Source: Epiperipatus broadwayi (taxonomy: Eukaryota > Onychophora > Udeonychophora > Euonychophora > Peripatidae). From it: a stretch of DNA of 64,000 bases. Each line of letters opens with the position of its first letter. The stretch's first letter is position 1. The stretch covers positions 684,001 through 748,000 of the forward strand of contig JAQFVV010000031.1 in assembly GCA_028023455.1 (NCBI GenBank), read 5' to 3'. Below are positions 23,809 to 36,250 of this stretch, in pieces. The notes beneath the pieces were generated by a model, which saw nothing but the letters and a program-made list of their open reading frames with translations, ran no database searches and was not told where the DNA came from. Both the position numbers and the translations under genes were made by a program.

Positions 23809-25397
23809 CAGGGGTGGCCAAGACATCGACTGCAACCGACCACTTGACCGCAAGGTCTCTGGAAGTCGACTGTATAATTTATTTGTTTTTGTAAAATTTG
23901 CATCTAATTTATTTTAATACAATTCTAAAACAATAATTTTTTTTTTCTTGAATTTTTTTTAAAATTCAGGACCAGCTCTAGAAAATAATTATTTATAGGT
24001 AATTTAAAATTGTAATTTAATAAATATTTTATAAAGCAACATGTATAAATTGTAATACTAGAGAGAGTTGGGTAATTTAACCTTTTGTCTGAAAAGTTTT
24101 TCTATTGGCTAGATTGAGTAAAAATTTGAATGATTTGATTCGTTAAATATGGATCTACCCAGTTTCCTTTCTGAAATATATTAATGTACAATAATCAGAA
24201 TTGTTTTAATTTAGCTTCTAAAAATTTAATTATTTTACATTCAAATTGATTAAATGTAACAAAAAATTTAAAATAATATTAATAATTGAAGAAAAATATA
24301 AGAAAAACATATGAAAAATAGTGAGTAGTAAAAAAATAAATTATACTTCAACCAATCATTGCGTGAAAACACCAATGATTTCTTGTGTCTTAGAAGTTAC
24401 AATCGCTCATTATTCACTTCTGTTGTCTTTTCTTCATCTAAAATTAAATACTTTAAATAAAAATTTAAATCTAGCTACATTATTAGTCAATATAGTGTAA
24501 AAAGTAATCATAAAACCCATAAATATTTATGAAAAATAGTTGCGTTTGGCTAGTTATCACCAAATGTCATTGATATGCAAATAGTAGTTAATGATATTCA
24601 CTTGTCTTGAATAGCAGTCAAGCACTATTCACTTTCCCTTGGTTATTTTTCTTATAAAATTTAACAATTTTTGAATCAAAGTTTATATTTAGGTAAATCA
24701 ATGTAAAAATTTAATTATGAATATAAAAAATTATGAGAAATATATTTATTTTATGTTCAAAATCTATTACAAAGGCATAAAACTTTTTGGTTTGATTTCT
24801 GACTTTGACAATTAGAAACACTTGGAGAACAATAGCCAAAGATAACAGTCAGTGTTTTGTGGCATCTTATAAGAAAAAAGAGGTGGGTCTATATACAATA
24901 GACCACAATGAGAAATTGATTTTTTGTGAAAAATTTTGCCAACAGTGGATATGTTTGGAATTAAAATTTTAAATACTGATAAAGCTACGAATTTACAATA
25001 AAATAAGTGTAAAGTAGTGAAAATGCAACCAAAAATGGCTGAGAGATAGCACAAAATGTAGAAATTACTTTTTTTTATAAAAATCAATTTAAATTAGTAA
25101 TCATAGTAAAATGTCTTCTTACAGTTTGAATCTTTGAGAAAAAAAATTCATCAGTTTGTAAGTATCTTCTAAAATCTTCATCAATATTTGTATTTAAAAA
25201 GTTGTTATTAAAAAAAGAAACACCAATTTGTAAGTACATTCTAAAAAACCAGGACTTCAAATTGTTAATTTTTTCCATTCTGGCACAATTTTTTTTTTCT
25301 GATTTCCAGATCAAAGCCCTAAAAAAAACATAATCATCCTCAGGTACACTTCCACCAAAAAAGACAACCACATCATCTAAAAGTTTGGCCACCCCTG
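23809..25397. mobile_element. Non-autonomous hAT transposon with clear TIRs
   Basis: The left end CAGGGGTGGCCAA and the right end, read in reverse complement, CAGGGGTGGCCAA are identical over 13 bases and are classic hAT/Charlie termini. The flanking octamers CTCTATGT (23,801-23,808) and GTCTACAG (25,398-25,405) share the TCTA core expected of hAT target sites. The 1,589-bp interior has two minus-strand ORFs (25,392-25,084 and 25,087-24,812) without transposase motifs; the first contains two similar phenylalanine-rich blocks produced by an internal duplication. I regard them as non-functional. An internal-deletion derivative or MITE-like hAT is most likely. Confidence 0.85.
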
Positions 25398-25439
25398 GTC
25401 TACAGCATGTATAATAGTTTACATTTTACTGATAATGTT

Positions 25440-25918
25440 TCATTACAATGGAATAAAGTATTTGCTGAACTGCATATATACAGTACTTTTCAACCAAAGC
25501 ACGTATAACACAAAAGCCTCATTATCATCATTTTCACCCACTATTGATTCACTGCAGAATGAAGATCTCTCCAAATTAAATCCATTTCTCTGAACTCTAG
25601 CCTCCTTTTTGCATACCATCCCACACACTTCCTTATTTCATCCATCTCATATATGTTTTTTTCTAGGTCTTCTACAATCTCTTGGAATCCCATTTTAAGA
25701 TTTCAACTATCCATCTATTATCATCTTTTCTAGCAATATGTCCAGTTCAACTTCATTTCAATCTCAATTCTTTCAACGATGTCAGTAACATCTGTTTGTC
25801 TCTTACCCATGTATTTCATTTTTGATTTCTTCTTGTTCTTTTTAACAAGCATCTATCCATAATTCTTTAAGTGATCTGAAGTCTGTATTTTTCTTCCATT
25901 GAGTGTCCAAGTCTCATA
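25440..25918 (-). pseudogene. RTE-like LINE, C-terminal tail
   Basis: Minus strand: YETWTLNGRKIQTSDHLKNY near 25,915, then KKNKKKSKMKYMGKRQTDV, DIVERIEIEMKLNW, and EMDEIRKCVGWYAKRRLEFR with LIWRDLHSAV near 25,560. This matches the family tail (YGxETWTL ... QTxVxDIxxRI ... KWxWAGHxAR ... GRPxxRWxDEI). It completes the LINE whose main part lies at 27.55-30.1 kb. The two pieces are separated by the 1.6-kb insertion at 25,921. Confidence 0.75.
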
Positions 25919-25920
25919 TG

Positions 25921-27551
25921 GAGCCGATAAATTTCGATCGGCTCGTGTTATGTTCTCTGTGTGTATGTAAATATATGTATATACACATATTCATTCGGTA
26001 GAAAATAGGAAATAAAAGCTGTGTGTATAGAAAGTTTTTTTTTTTTTGGTATTATTTATTAGTTTTTTTATTGAGATTTTTTAAAAAAAGAAAAAAAAAG
26101 CAAAATGGTAGATTAGTTATTTTTTAATTGGATTGAGAGATAAGATCGAAAGTGATAGAAAAAAATTTTAAAGTTTTTGAAAACAATTTCGTAATTAATT
26201 ATTTTAATTTTCTAATCTGAAGAGAGAAAAAGAATTGTAATTAATTCCATTGTCATGACTTCTGGTTAGCAAGGTGTTAAAAACAAAAAAAAAAATAAAA
26301 GGAATGCAATCACTGGCCGGGAACATAATCAAAGAAAAAGACAATGAAGAAAAGAACTATAAATAGAGAAAAAAACCTATTGTGAGAGTCATTATTAGCT
26401 TTTTTTAATAAAAAAAGAAAAACTATTAAGAAAAAAAGTGAAATAAAAATGATCGAAGGCTAAAATAAAATAGAATCCATCCCCACCTGAGGCACTGATC
26501 TATTCCTAGATCTTCATCGAACCGTGCAACCATCTCAAGGAACATCGAACCACATAAGAGAAAGTGGAGCTAGCCATGGAACAAAATTAGTTGCTGAGAC
26601 TCAACTCCCAAGAGGTACGAAGAAACGCTTATGGACATGCACTAATCGATCAGGGTAGCGGAAACTTTATGCTTATTGATTGAACTATAGACATTATCGA
26701 ACTTTAAAATTCGTTTAGGATTGCATTTAACCATTAATGAACTATGAGTTATGACAATAGAAGAGGATTTTATTTTAATATTAATAATGTTTATATCTAT
26801 ATTAATTAATTTGTTTAGTTAAAATACGTAATATATTTTAATTTTTCTTTATGAATGGTTTAGCTAAATTTTGACTAAATTTTCAGGGCTATTGGGTGAG
26901 GTTAAGAAAAGCTAATAATCCAATAAATGAATCCATGAGAATGTTAGCAGAAAAGAATTTAAAATTATTTAGAAAGCAAATGAAAAGTATTGTGGGTTGA
27001 GAAAATATTGAAAGATAGAGTAGGGTCTTGTGTTATAAGTTACTCCTAATAGTAAGCCACTTAGCCCTAATACCGGTCAAGCTTTATATCTGTCTGGATG
27101 CTTATTTAAGAAAAAGCGCATGTTCCTTTAAGAATGAAATATATATTGTTCTTCGCCTTTGTTTTTTTTTTTTAATTAAAAAAAAGAGAGAGAAAAGGAG
27201 AAAGAGAAAGATTACGTTAGTTATGTAAAGAGTCAAGAAAAAGCAGGAAAGTATAGAGGGGTTATTAGAGATTTGTTTTGTTAATAATCCTGAATAAACA
27301 AAATAAAGAAAAATGAAACTATAATAAAGCGTATCATTGGTTAAAGGTTATGAAAGTGTATTTGTTTTGTTGTTTTTTTTTTGCATTTGTTCTTTAAACA
27401 ATAAAACATTTTACTGTATTAAATCCGTCCAAGTTAAAATGGGATTGTTGAGAGAAATTTGGATTAATCTGTCATACGTATATAAATTATTGACTGCAAA
27501 TATGGGATTTTTCTAATTTTGTGGTTCTAGGTTCTTTTCCTAGTGGCGCCC
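25921..27551 (+). mobile_element. Unclassified promoter-bearing insertion A (LTR-like)
   Basis: Inserted into the RTE-like LINE exactly at the YETWTL codons. The left end is an 8-bp-stem hairpin (GAGCCGAT ... ATCGGCTC) and the right end is TGGCGCCC with TC following. Flanks TCATATG (25,914-25,920) and TCGTATG (27,552-27,558) form an imperfect 7-bp, or perfect 4-bp (TATG), target-site duplication. A TATA box and initiator lie about 440 bp in. No long ORF. A short frame ALIDQGSGNFM near 26,640 loosely resembles a retroviral-type aspartic protease start (usual D-S/T-G), but this is weak. TGGCGCC resembles a primer-binding-site start, yet here it lies at the insertion edge. A sister copy occurs at 54,376-56,513. 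Confidence 0.65.
26358..26391 (+). promoter_or_regulatory. Candidate Pol II core promoter (TATA + Inr) in insertion A
   Basis: TATAAATAG at 26,358-26,366 and an initiator-like GTCATT with its A at 26,391, 33 bases after the first T of the TATA box. The position relative to the element end matches the sister element at 56 kb. Confidence 0.45.
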
Positions 27552-30100
27552 TCGTATGATTACGATTCCAGATTTTTTTTAAATTTTAATTCTCAGCTTA
27601 CAATCATTCTGGTATAAAAAGTAGTGGCACAATATTTATTAGAAACCTTCCTTTTCAAACACAAGTATATTTCCTTTTAATATTAAGTTATTTCTAGCAA
27701 AAGCACTCCCATCAAGCTTAATTCTATGACTCATCCATTGATTCCATCTGTAGTAATAATCTGACCAAGGTATTTGGAGTTGTTAACTTCTTCTAACTCA
27801 TCATTATCAAGCTTTATTTTCAGCTTAATTCTATGATTCATCCATTGTTTCCATCTGTAGTAATAATCTGACCAAGATATTTGGAGTTGTTAACTATTTC
27901 TAACTCATCATTAGCAATCTTTATTTTCATCTTTTGAGAAAATCCATTGAACATTACTTTAGTCTTTTTAATAATGAACTTTAGTCCTACTTTCTTACTT
28001 TCATCTGATAACTCTTGCAACATTTCCTGAAACTCTGAAGCATTATTTGCAAAAAAAAACTACACCAACTGCAACATCTAGATGAATTAAATAATCTCCA
28101 TTTACTTTTATTCCCTTAGCTTGCCATTTTAATCCATAAAATACTTCTTGCAGCACTGCTGTAAAAAGTTTTGGAGATGTGGACTCATCCTGTCATAAAA
28201 TCTTTTCGCTGATAATTTCTTTTTGTACCATTATATAATATAATTGTTGATGTGCATTTTTATAAATATTCTTCAGAATATAATATCCTGAATTTATATC
28301 TTCATGATCCAATGCTTTAATCACTGAAGAAATGCATATAAAATCAAATACCTTTTTCATAATCATAATAAGCACAGTGGCAACTCATATTCATTGGTCC
28401 TTTCTATAATTTCTTTCAATATTTGGATATTATCCATTGTGCTAGAACCACTTTTAAATCCAGCTTATTATTTTGGTTGGTTGAAATCCAAAGTTTGCTG
28501 TAGACGAATTGTAATTATTTTCATAAAATTTTTATATGAAACTGATAAGCAACTAATAGGTCTATCATTTTTAATATCTTCTTTATCATCTTTCTTAAAT
28601 ATCAAAATTACTACTGCATTCTTTCGATCATCTGGCACATCTTTATCATTTAAACATTTGATATATAACTTTGCCAAAAAAATTTCTACTTCTTCATCTG
28701 CTTCTTTTAAGATATCAATTATAATTCCATCATTATCTGGAACTTATTCCTTCTTCATAAATTTTATTGTATGTCTCATTTCTTCATTTAAATTCCTGGA
28801 TAATTCTTAAGATATATTAGTTGTAAGAGGTACTTTTCCTTGTTCTTTATTACTATATAATTCTTGATAGAACTCTTCACATTTCCTGATATCTCTCTCT
28901 TTAGTAAAAATTTCATTTTTTTTTCTTATTGCAGAAATAAGTTTTCTACCAATATCAAAATGATATTTTACACTAATGAATGTTTTATTCTCTTCTATAG
29001 CTTTTCTTGCTAGTTCACAATTATAATCAACTTTTTTTCACACCATTTTACAAAATTCAAGATCCTTCTTAATCCATCATTTTTATATATTTTTATCTGC
29101 CTACTTTTCTTAATAAATTCATTAGTCTCTGTAGAAATTTTACTGATCAATTGTTGTTTTTTTCTATCAAATATCTTTGTTCCTGTTTTTGAAAGTGTAT
29201 CGGCTATTTTCCTATTGATTTCATTCAAATCTGAATAGTGTTCAAATCTATTAATATTGGAAAACAATTTGCAAGTTTCAATTTAAATTCATTAGAATGT
29301 TTCTGAAGATTAGGAATATCAACTGTGAATATTGTTTTTCTAAATAATTTTTGTCTCTCTAGTTTTGAATTAACATGTATCTTAAATCTCATTAATAGAT
29401 AATCACTTCCTGTGTTGAATTAACTAAGAACATATGTATTTTCTGTTAGTCAAAATATAATCTAATTCTGCTGTACCTTCATTTGGATGCTTCCACATTC
29501 ATTTCTGTTTAACATTTTTCTAAAAAAAAAATAAGATAATATAAAAAGTTTTTTTTTCTGCAATCTCCACAAGTCTATGATCTCTATCACCATAATCAAA
29601 ATTTACTTATAGCACTTTCATCTTTCAATTGTTTACCAATTCTAGCATTATAATTCTGCCATATACAATTTTTAAATGTTCTTTGGACTGATCAAAAGCT
29701 TTTGTACATCCATATAAAAATCTTTTACTATTTCATCACTATGAGAAGTTATTGGGGCATAAACCTGAATTATCTGTATTTGGTATCTGCTATTAAGTTG
29801 AATATTTAATCTTGCCATTCAATCTTATACTCCATCAATCTCCATAATGCTGTTCTTCCACTTTTTATTTATAATAAATTCTACTCCACTTGTACTTGCA
29901 ATATTTGCACTTTTGCAATACATTACATGACCACTTTCTAAATCAATTATATCTTCCTCTTTTTTCCTAATTTCACAAAGTCTAATAATGTCCCATTTAA
30001 TATGAGATGGTTCTTTTTCCAATTCTTGCAATCTCCCTTCACTTGAAAGTGATCTGTAGTTGTAAGTACCTAAATAAAAGCTGCCATTTGATAACACACT
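27552..30100 (-). pseudogene. RTE-like LINE (endonuclease + reverse transcriptase), decayed
   Basis: Read on the minus strand from about 30,097. The endonuclease shows GTYNYRSLSSEGRLQELE, WDIIRLCEIRKKEEDI and GVEFIINKKW (family: GTWNVRSL ... D-x-I-x-L-x-E-x-R ... GVGFIxNKK), then IQIIQVYAPT-type sequence. A linker follows at 29,267-29,010 (DRKKQQLISKISTET). The RT shows KNAVVILIFKKDDKEDIKND and RPISCLSVSYKNF near 28,600, FNQPK near 28,480, VFDFICISSVIKALDHEDIN near 28,320, and NNASEFQEMLQELSDESKKV with FIIKKTKVMFNGFS near 27,960. The FADD box is lost (reads DVAVGVVFF). The fragment SAFARNNLILKGN near 27,690 leads up to the insertion point. Minus the insertion, total length is about 3 kb, typical of RTE elements. 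Confidence 0.8.
27715..27930. repeat. 107-bp tandem duplication inside the RTE-like LINE
   Basis: Two adjacent copies beginning AAGCTTAATTCTATGA and CAGCTTAATTCTATGA, each continuing through CATCTGTAGTAATAATCTGA and TTTGGAGTTGTTAACT. The period is 107 bp with only a few differences, so it is younger than the LINE itself. Confidence 0.85.
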
Positions 30101-33100
30101 TTTATATATATAGTATGCATATATAAATTATGATTCTAATATAAACAGAATTCAAAAATAATATAGTTATTAATAAGAAATTGAGAGAGAAAGCTCATTT
30201 ACATATATATTAACTGTCTGTGTATTCACTCATTCACATTCATTAAAAATATAAACAATAAAAGACTTAATGTACTAGATCTTTTTTTTAAATAAAATAA
30301 AAAGCAAAGTGTCAGACTTTAATCACAATTACACAAGCTCTAGTTGATATTCTTTTTCTTCAATAACTGCACCCCATCCCCCACTCCCCATGGAAACATA
30401 ACAATAGTCCCAATATCAACAAACTACAGCCTCACTATTTGTTTTTATGTTTTTAAATCTGTACTGACTTAAGAAACTATACAGTCATCTCTATTTTCTA
30501 TTACGCATTCAAAAATATGGATAAACTCTTCAAAATATAAGCTTTCTGATACATTTTGCAATTCTTTTTTTCACCATGATAAAATGATAACTTTCATTTT
30601 AGCACATAAGCAAGATACTTTACAAATTTCATAAAACTTAATTAGTTCTACCATTAGAAAATATTTTATTATATGAAATATTGTACCACAGAATAAAAAA
30701 AGTTAAGAAAAACATGTATGTATTTACAAAGTAACCCAAAGAAGAATTATTAATAAATGTGATTGCATATCATGGTCGAGCTGAAAAATAGTTGCTGCCA
30801 GTTCATAAAATTTATTTAATTTACAAACTTTAATGTTTTATTTTTTATTTATTTATTTATATATTTGTTTTTTTAGAAACCATATAACTGAAATGTAATA
30901 TATATTGATACAGCACATATTGGAGTTTCACTGTATTTATGGGGCAAAAAAATTCAAAAGTATTGTGGAATAGATGTATTTGATTTTTGCCAAGATAAGA
31001 ATTCTTGCATCAAGGGTGCATTGGGGTTACAATCTTCAGAAGAAAAAATCAGTATTTTTTACTAATAACAAATAAAACAGGTACAATACAAAAAGATTAC
31101 TAATATTTAATTTTTACAATTGCTTGCTCTTCTTAATTTTCAAATTTGATTATCATAAATATTCAGACTACATGTTAATATTAATTTTCCTTTTGTTATC
31201 ACAAATAAAAACTAATTGTAAAGATAATATTATAATTCCTTTCCGATCATTATTTAAATCACATCATATTGCAGTCAGGTTTTTTTTTTTTAATTAATAA
31301 TTACAAAACTCTCATTTCTATATACATTTAAAATACATGGATAAATCTATTTGAAAAAAATGATTACCTACAATGCAATTATAGGTGAACGCACCATGGG
31401 TAATATTTTTCACATGACTTTTTAGCTTTTTTACATTTAATGCATCAATACTTATCTGAGATTAATCGGGAGGGAAAAAATTGTGCTCAACAGAGCTTCA
31501 AGATATTATTATAAATTTTATAATAGATCACAAATATTCTTATAAATTATTCCTTAGCAAAAATATCTTCCAATTTTATAATTAAAATGTTTCTTCTACA
31601 AAAGTATTAAATATAATGTTTTATTTTTCATACATTAAATGGGTTCTTGTTATTCTAAGAAATACAAATGATGAATGATATCTGTTGAGTTCGGAAGCTG
31701 CACATTTTTATTAAAGTTTCTATTACTATTACAACTGTTATTATTTCAATATTTGATTATATAGTATATTATTTTTCTAACTACTAAATAAAAGCTTCAC
31801 TTAACAATTCTGAATCCAACAAAAAAAATCAGTGTTAAATGACAAGTAAATTTTAATGGCTGATTACTATAATTCAAATAATCAGATATTATAATTCGGT
31901 TTTCTTTTTTTTTTAGTTATTTCAATGACCTGTCAACATTTTTGCTTCTACAAACAATGACGCTAAGCAAATGTTCTAAACAGCTATCTATCTCAATAAT
32001 CTAATTTAAAACTACTAAAAAAAAAATTATTAAAACTGTCAAACATATTACTTTGAAATTCAAAATTCAGATGAAATGGTACCTACTTAAACCGACTGAA
32101 AAACCAGCTGCACATGAAATGTATAAAAGTAGAATAAGAATTAACATATAAAATATTTGATAGATAATTACAATAACTTTCTCATAACCACATCATAAAT
32201 ATCACTTTTTGTCAGATAACTAAAATATAATTAATTAATTACAAACTGAATATTCAAATAACTACTAGTTGGGGAAAAAATCTTTACAATTATAACTATT
32301 TTATAAAATCATTTTATCACACTACATTATCAAAATTTGTGAGACACATCATACTTAAATATAGAAACTAATAATAAATTACAAAATCATATGATGAGCG
32401 TTTACGTCAGTTTTCTTTCAAGTTTGTCTATAGTGGCCCCCTCTCCAAAAATTTGTGTGTGTGTTTTAAAAAATATTCTAAAAGTTCATTATTTGAATAT
32501 ACTACTAACTCATTAATAAGTAGCAAAAGCAATTGTAATAATTAAAAATCTTAAGCATTAACTTTTATTGAAAATGTTTCAATTGATCATTCTAAGCATA
32601 AGCAAGTCTTTATAAAGAATATTTCAAAAGATGACATTTCCTCAGAACATTCTATGTTTTGTTTTGTTTTTTACTACTTATAAAAAAAATTTAAAAATAA
32701 AATATTCGCCAAAAATCATAATAATCACAAACTTAAATTACTCTATACCCAAAATTTTAGATAAAATATGACTCATTCAATTATGAAGTTACCAAATCAA
32801 AAAAATATAGTTTGTAATTTATACATCAGTAGTATATCTTTTAACCACATTGACCTATTACTTAAAATTTCACAAAAGTACTACGAAGTACCATTAGTTT
32901 TCTTCTAAAAATATGAATATAAATTAGCTTCATATCATACATGATTATGTACCTTAAAAAAAAGTCTGTAATCATTTTATCAGTATTTTATTTAAAGATA
33001 TCATTTTTATACACTTGATTGAACAAGAGAAGAGATGTAGTGTTGGAATTAAGATATCAAATGTAGAATATATGTGATATAACAACCAAACATCATTGAT

Positions 33101-33780
33101 GTCATTGAAAGAAATGAGACTGACAGCACTGGACTGGGTATATTATCTAGAAGAAATAGTGATAAACAGTTATAACTATAAACTAAATTATAAAAAAACT
33201 AACAGGATAAGAATGAGATAGGAAAAAAGAGATGAGTAAGTTTTCTAGAGTAATGTGAAGAAGTTATAAATCACAGGATCTGGCAGAGATCTTTAAAATC
33301 TACAAAGATCAACCACTTTTTTGTTAAAACAAGAACGTAGTTCATAATCTTTTTATTCTGCATGTCTAAAAATGTTCCTTCATAAAGTATGTACATATTA
33401 TTAAAACACCATTTTTATAATACATAGTTTTAAACATGAGAACCTCTTTATCTGTCAACATATTCATAAAGGTTATTAAAAAAAATTGAAATCTTTTAAT
33501 GAATATGAAAGGTACAGTTAGTATTGATACTGGGAAGCTTGTAATCATTGAATAGTTAAGTTTATTCATCAAAATAGTGATTGCTATATCATTTGAATTT
33601 TTTCAATACAAGTCATTTGTTTTGTAATTTAAAACAATGGTAGCATATCATATTTACTATATATTTCATTAATTATTAAGGTAAAGCTAGGGTTTATTAA
33701 AAATTTAAATTAGCAAAATGATAAAATCTCTTGTAGTACAATTACATCAACTTAGTGCTTATATCTTCAGTGTTTATTTG
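30101..33780. other. Non-coding stretch
   Basis: AT-rich with poly-T/poly-A tracts. I recognise no element ends, tRNA-like boxes or protein motifs. The ORF at 33,366-33,572 is short and without identifiable features. Confidence 0.5.
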
Positions 33781-33884
33781 AAGTAATTAATGTTGTCTAA
33801 TTGAAAAAAAATCTGTCTAAAAAAGGTATACTAATATACCTTTTTTAGACAGATTTTTTTTCAATTAGACAACATTAATTACTT
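33781..33884. repeat. Perfect palindrome: 50-bp arms, 4-base loop
   Basis: Bases 33,781-33,830 are the exact reverse complement of 33,835-33,884 around a CTAA loop. I checked this base by base and found no mismatch. The flanks (TTTATTTG left, TAATTTCAA right) are not complementary. Confidence 0.95.
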
Positions 33885-34879
33885 AATTTCAATGATTTTA
33901 AAATCTTCACTTTTGTGATTGCTTCTACATATGTTATTCAGCTTGACAGATCTATTAGATATAATGCATTTTGGAGATGCTTGGTTTGTGACTGACTTAA
34001 GAGGTAGCAAGTGAGTTGTTCTTAAAAAATCATCCAATGTTTTCAGAAAAATCTTATTTCCTATAAAAAAAATTATCAGGTACTGAAAATGTTTTGATTA
34101 TTTAAGCATGAAAATGTTTGTCAGAATTAAATATTTTATATCTGTCACACATAAAAATCTATATCATAATATGTATAAAATTGTTTCTCTCCAGCCACTG
34201 CTTCTGATCATATGAAAGTATTTCTATATCAAATACTCAGAAGTTTAAAGAATTTCCATTCAGATCAAATTATTCAGAGATATTCAGCTCAGAAATCTAA
34301 TTGGTTAATAGTAAATGTGGTTTTATGATTTGTGACTTGGATTTTAAGAATTAAAGAATCTGGTGAAAGAAAATATATGACCAAAAAATTGATCACTCCT
34401 AACAGTATGATGAAGATCTATCATTATTCTAATGTGTGTGACATTTGATCCGTTGACTGCATTTTTATGGGCTTCTAGCATATAGAATTCTTTATCAAGC
34501 ACAAAGTCCTATTTAATAATTGAAGGTATAAATTCTTACCAGAGAAGACATGGAACATGAAAATCAATCATGCCCACATTCTTCACCATAGACCTTTTAT
34601 ATCAAATGTTTGCTTTTGATGCTGACAATGAAGTACTCTCTCATCCTTAACTTGAAGACGGACTCTATTATTATTACAGCATGTTTTTTATTATTATCAT
34701 AACCAATTGCATCTTTGTCATTAACAATTTTTTTTAAAAAAGAAACTTTACATCTGTCTAAGTTGAAAATCACTTATATAAATTTGTATTGGATCAATCC
34801 CATCAGCTATCAATTTAGGAATTTGTTATACAATAAAATCTGACTTCCAAGCTAAGATTACTGTGAATGCATACTCTTT
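33885..34879. other. Non-coding stretch, possibly the eroded body of a DNA transposon
   Basis: Slightly less AT-rich than its surroundings, but no motif could be aligned with confidence on either strand. It could be the decayed remainder of the transposase suggested at 34,880-35,290. Confidence 0.35.
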
Positions 34880-35290
34880 TCAAAGAAACCATAGGGAGAC
34901 TATTTAGAAGTGTCTGGCGATTCATTCACATAACACATATAGATTTCGTCCAAGACCTGTATTTTTAATCTATTCTTAACCACCTTCATTATTCTCTTTA
35001 TTTTACTATTCTCTTCAAACATTTTCTTTTATTATTATTATTGTGATTATTTTTCATAAATTCAATAATTTCTCTCATTAAATATGTATTTTTAACTAAC
35101 TCTCCAATCATTAGTAAAGTCAATTCTCATTCTTGAAACTGTGACTTTGGAAACATTAAACAAATCAACAACTTTGAATAAAAAAGCATTAATAGTTTAC
35201 CCTATATCTTCTCTCATAGTTACAAAATTGGCATCAGTATTATGTCCCTCAATATTCCTTTATATCCCCAAAGATATCAATCTGTAAAAA
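34880..35290 (-). pseudogene. Possible Tc1/mariner-like transposase scrap
   Basis: On the minus strand, FKVVDLFNVSKVTVSRMRID (about 35,185) looks like the recognition helices of a Tc1-type helix-turn-helix, where families have xxVSxxTVSRxxxxF. KCLKRIVK follows near 35,010, similar to the R-x-LKRIV segment of the second helix-turn-helix. The expected DDE core (33.9-34.9 kb) is not convincing. Any short helix-turn-helix could give this by chance. Confidence 0.3.
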
Positions 35291-36250
35291 AGAAATATAT
35301 GATTTCAAAAATATAGCACTAATGTGAAGTGTTTCTATTACTTCATTCAACCTTAGTAAATACAAAAATAAGACAGTTCCATAAGAATAAAATATTTTTA
35401 TGTGTTTATTTTAAAAAAGTGTAACTGCAATCATGTGATAAGCATCAATCATATAATATTTTTCAAAGTTCATTTCAATCATTTAAATAAGTTTTTCAGT
35501 TTTCTACAACCAGAAATATAATGTTATTAAAAATATATACTACAACAAAGTTTTTTGCATTTTGCTTGCAATTTAAAAAATGAATAAGTTTATAAAAACA
35601 TTTTCTTGGAAGTTTAGAAATAAATAAATAGAAATAAAGTATTTGAAATGAAAGTTATATTGCAAATAAAAAATAATTGGTCCACAACTGTGTATTGGAA
35701 TAAAATATAAAATGGTTTCAACCAGACACACAACATCATAGAAATTAAGATATCAAGGCAGCTATTGCAGGTGCTATAAGCAATCACCTGATAAAAATGA
35801 AATGACTTATTGTGAACCATGTTAAACAAAATTAACACATTGAAAAGTTTAAATTTTAAAGCTTCCAGATATGTTTTAGCATTTAATGTACATTACCAAT
35901 GATACAAGTATAATGGTTATTTTTAAACACATAAAAAAAAATCTATTACTATACCCAAATCATCCTATGAATGATATTTCAACAGATAAAATAAAAATGA
36001 AAACAGGATTTATTATTGAGATAATTTATACAATTCTTTAGTGAATAAAATAGAAGAAATTTTGCTTTATTGATTTTTCTTTTAGATTTAAATAAGTAAA
36101 CACAATGTAATCTTTTTGGAGGTATAACTAATGATTCATTTTAATATATTTTATCTTGATACTATATCAACAAAAAAATATATGTCATTAACAAAACCCT
36201 AAAATATCTACTGCTAAAATTAAAACTATTTCAGACTGAAGTACTGGAAC

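Noticed and set aside
26640-26690. Aspartic protease motif (ALIDQGSGNF) in insertion A
   Set aside because: The catalytic D-S/T-G is not intact and no flanking gag or RT exists; too short to support a retroviral protease.
28394-28810. 138-codon plus-strand ORF
   Set aside because: It is antisense to the RTE-like LINE reverse transcriptase, which explains its openness.
32425-32445. TAGTGGCCCCCTC as a third copy of the TGGCGCCCTC end
   Set aside because: It differs at the central bases and has no hairpin or promoter partner nearby.
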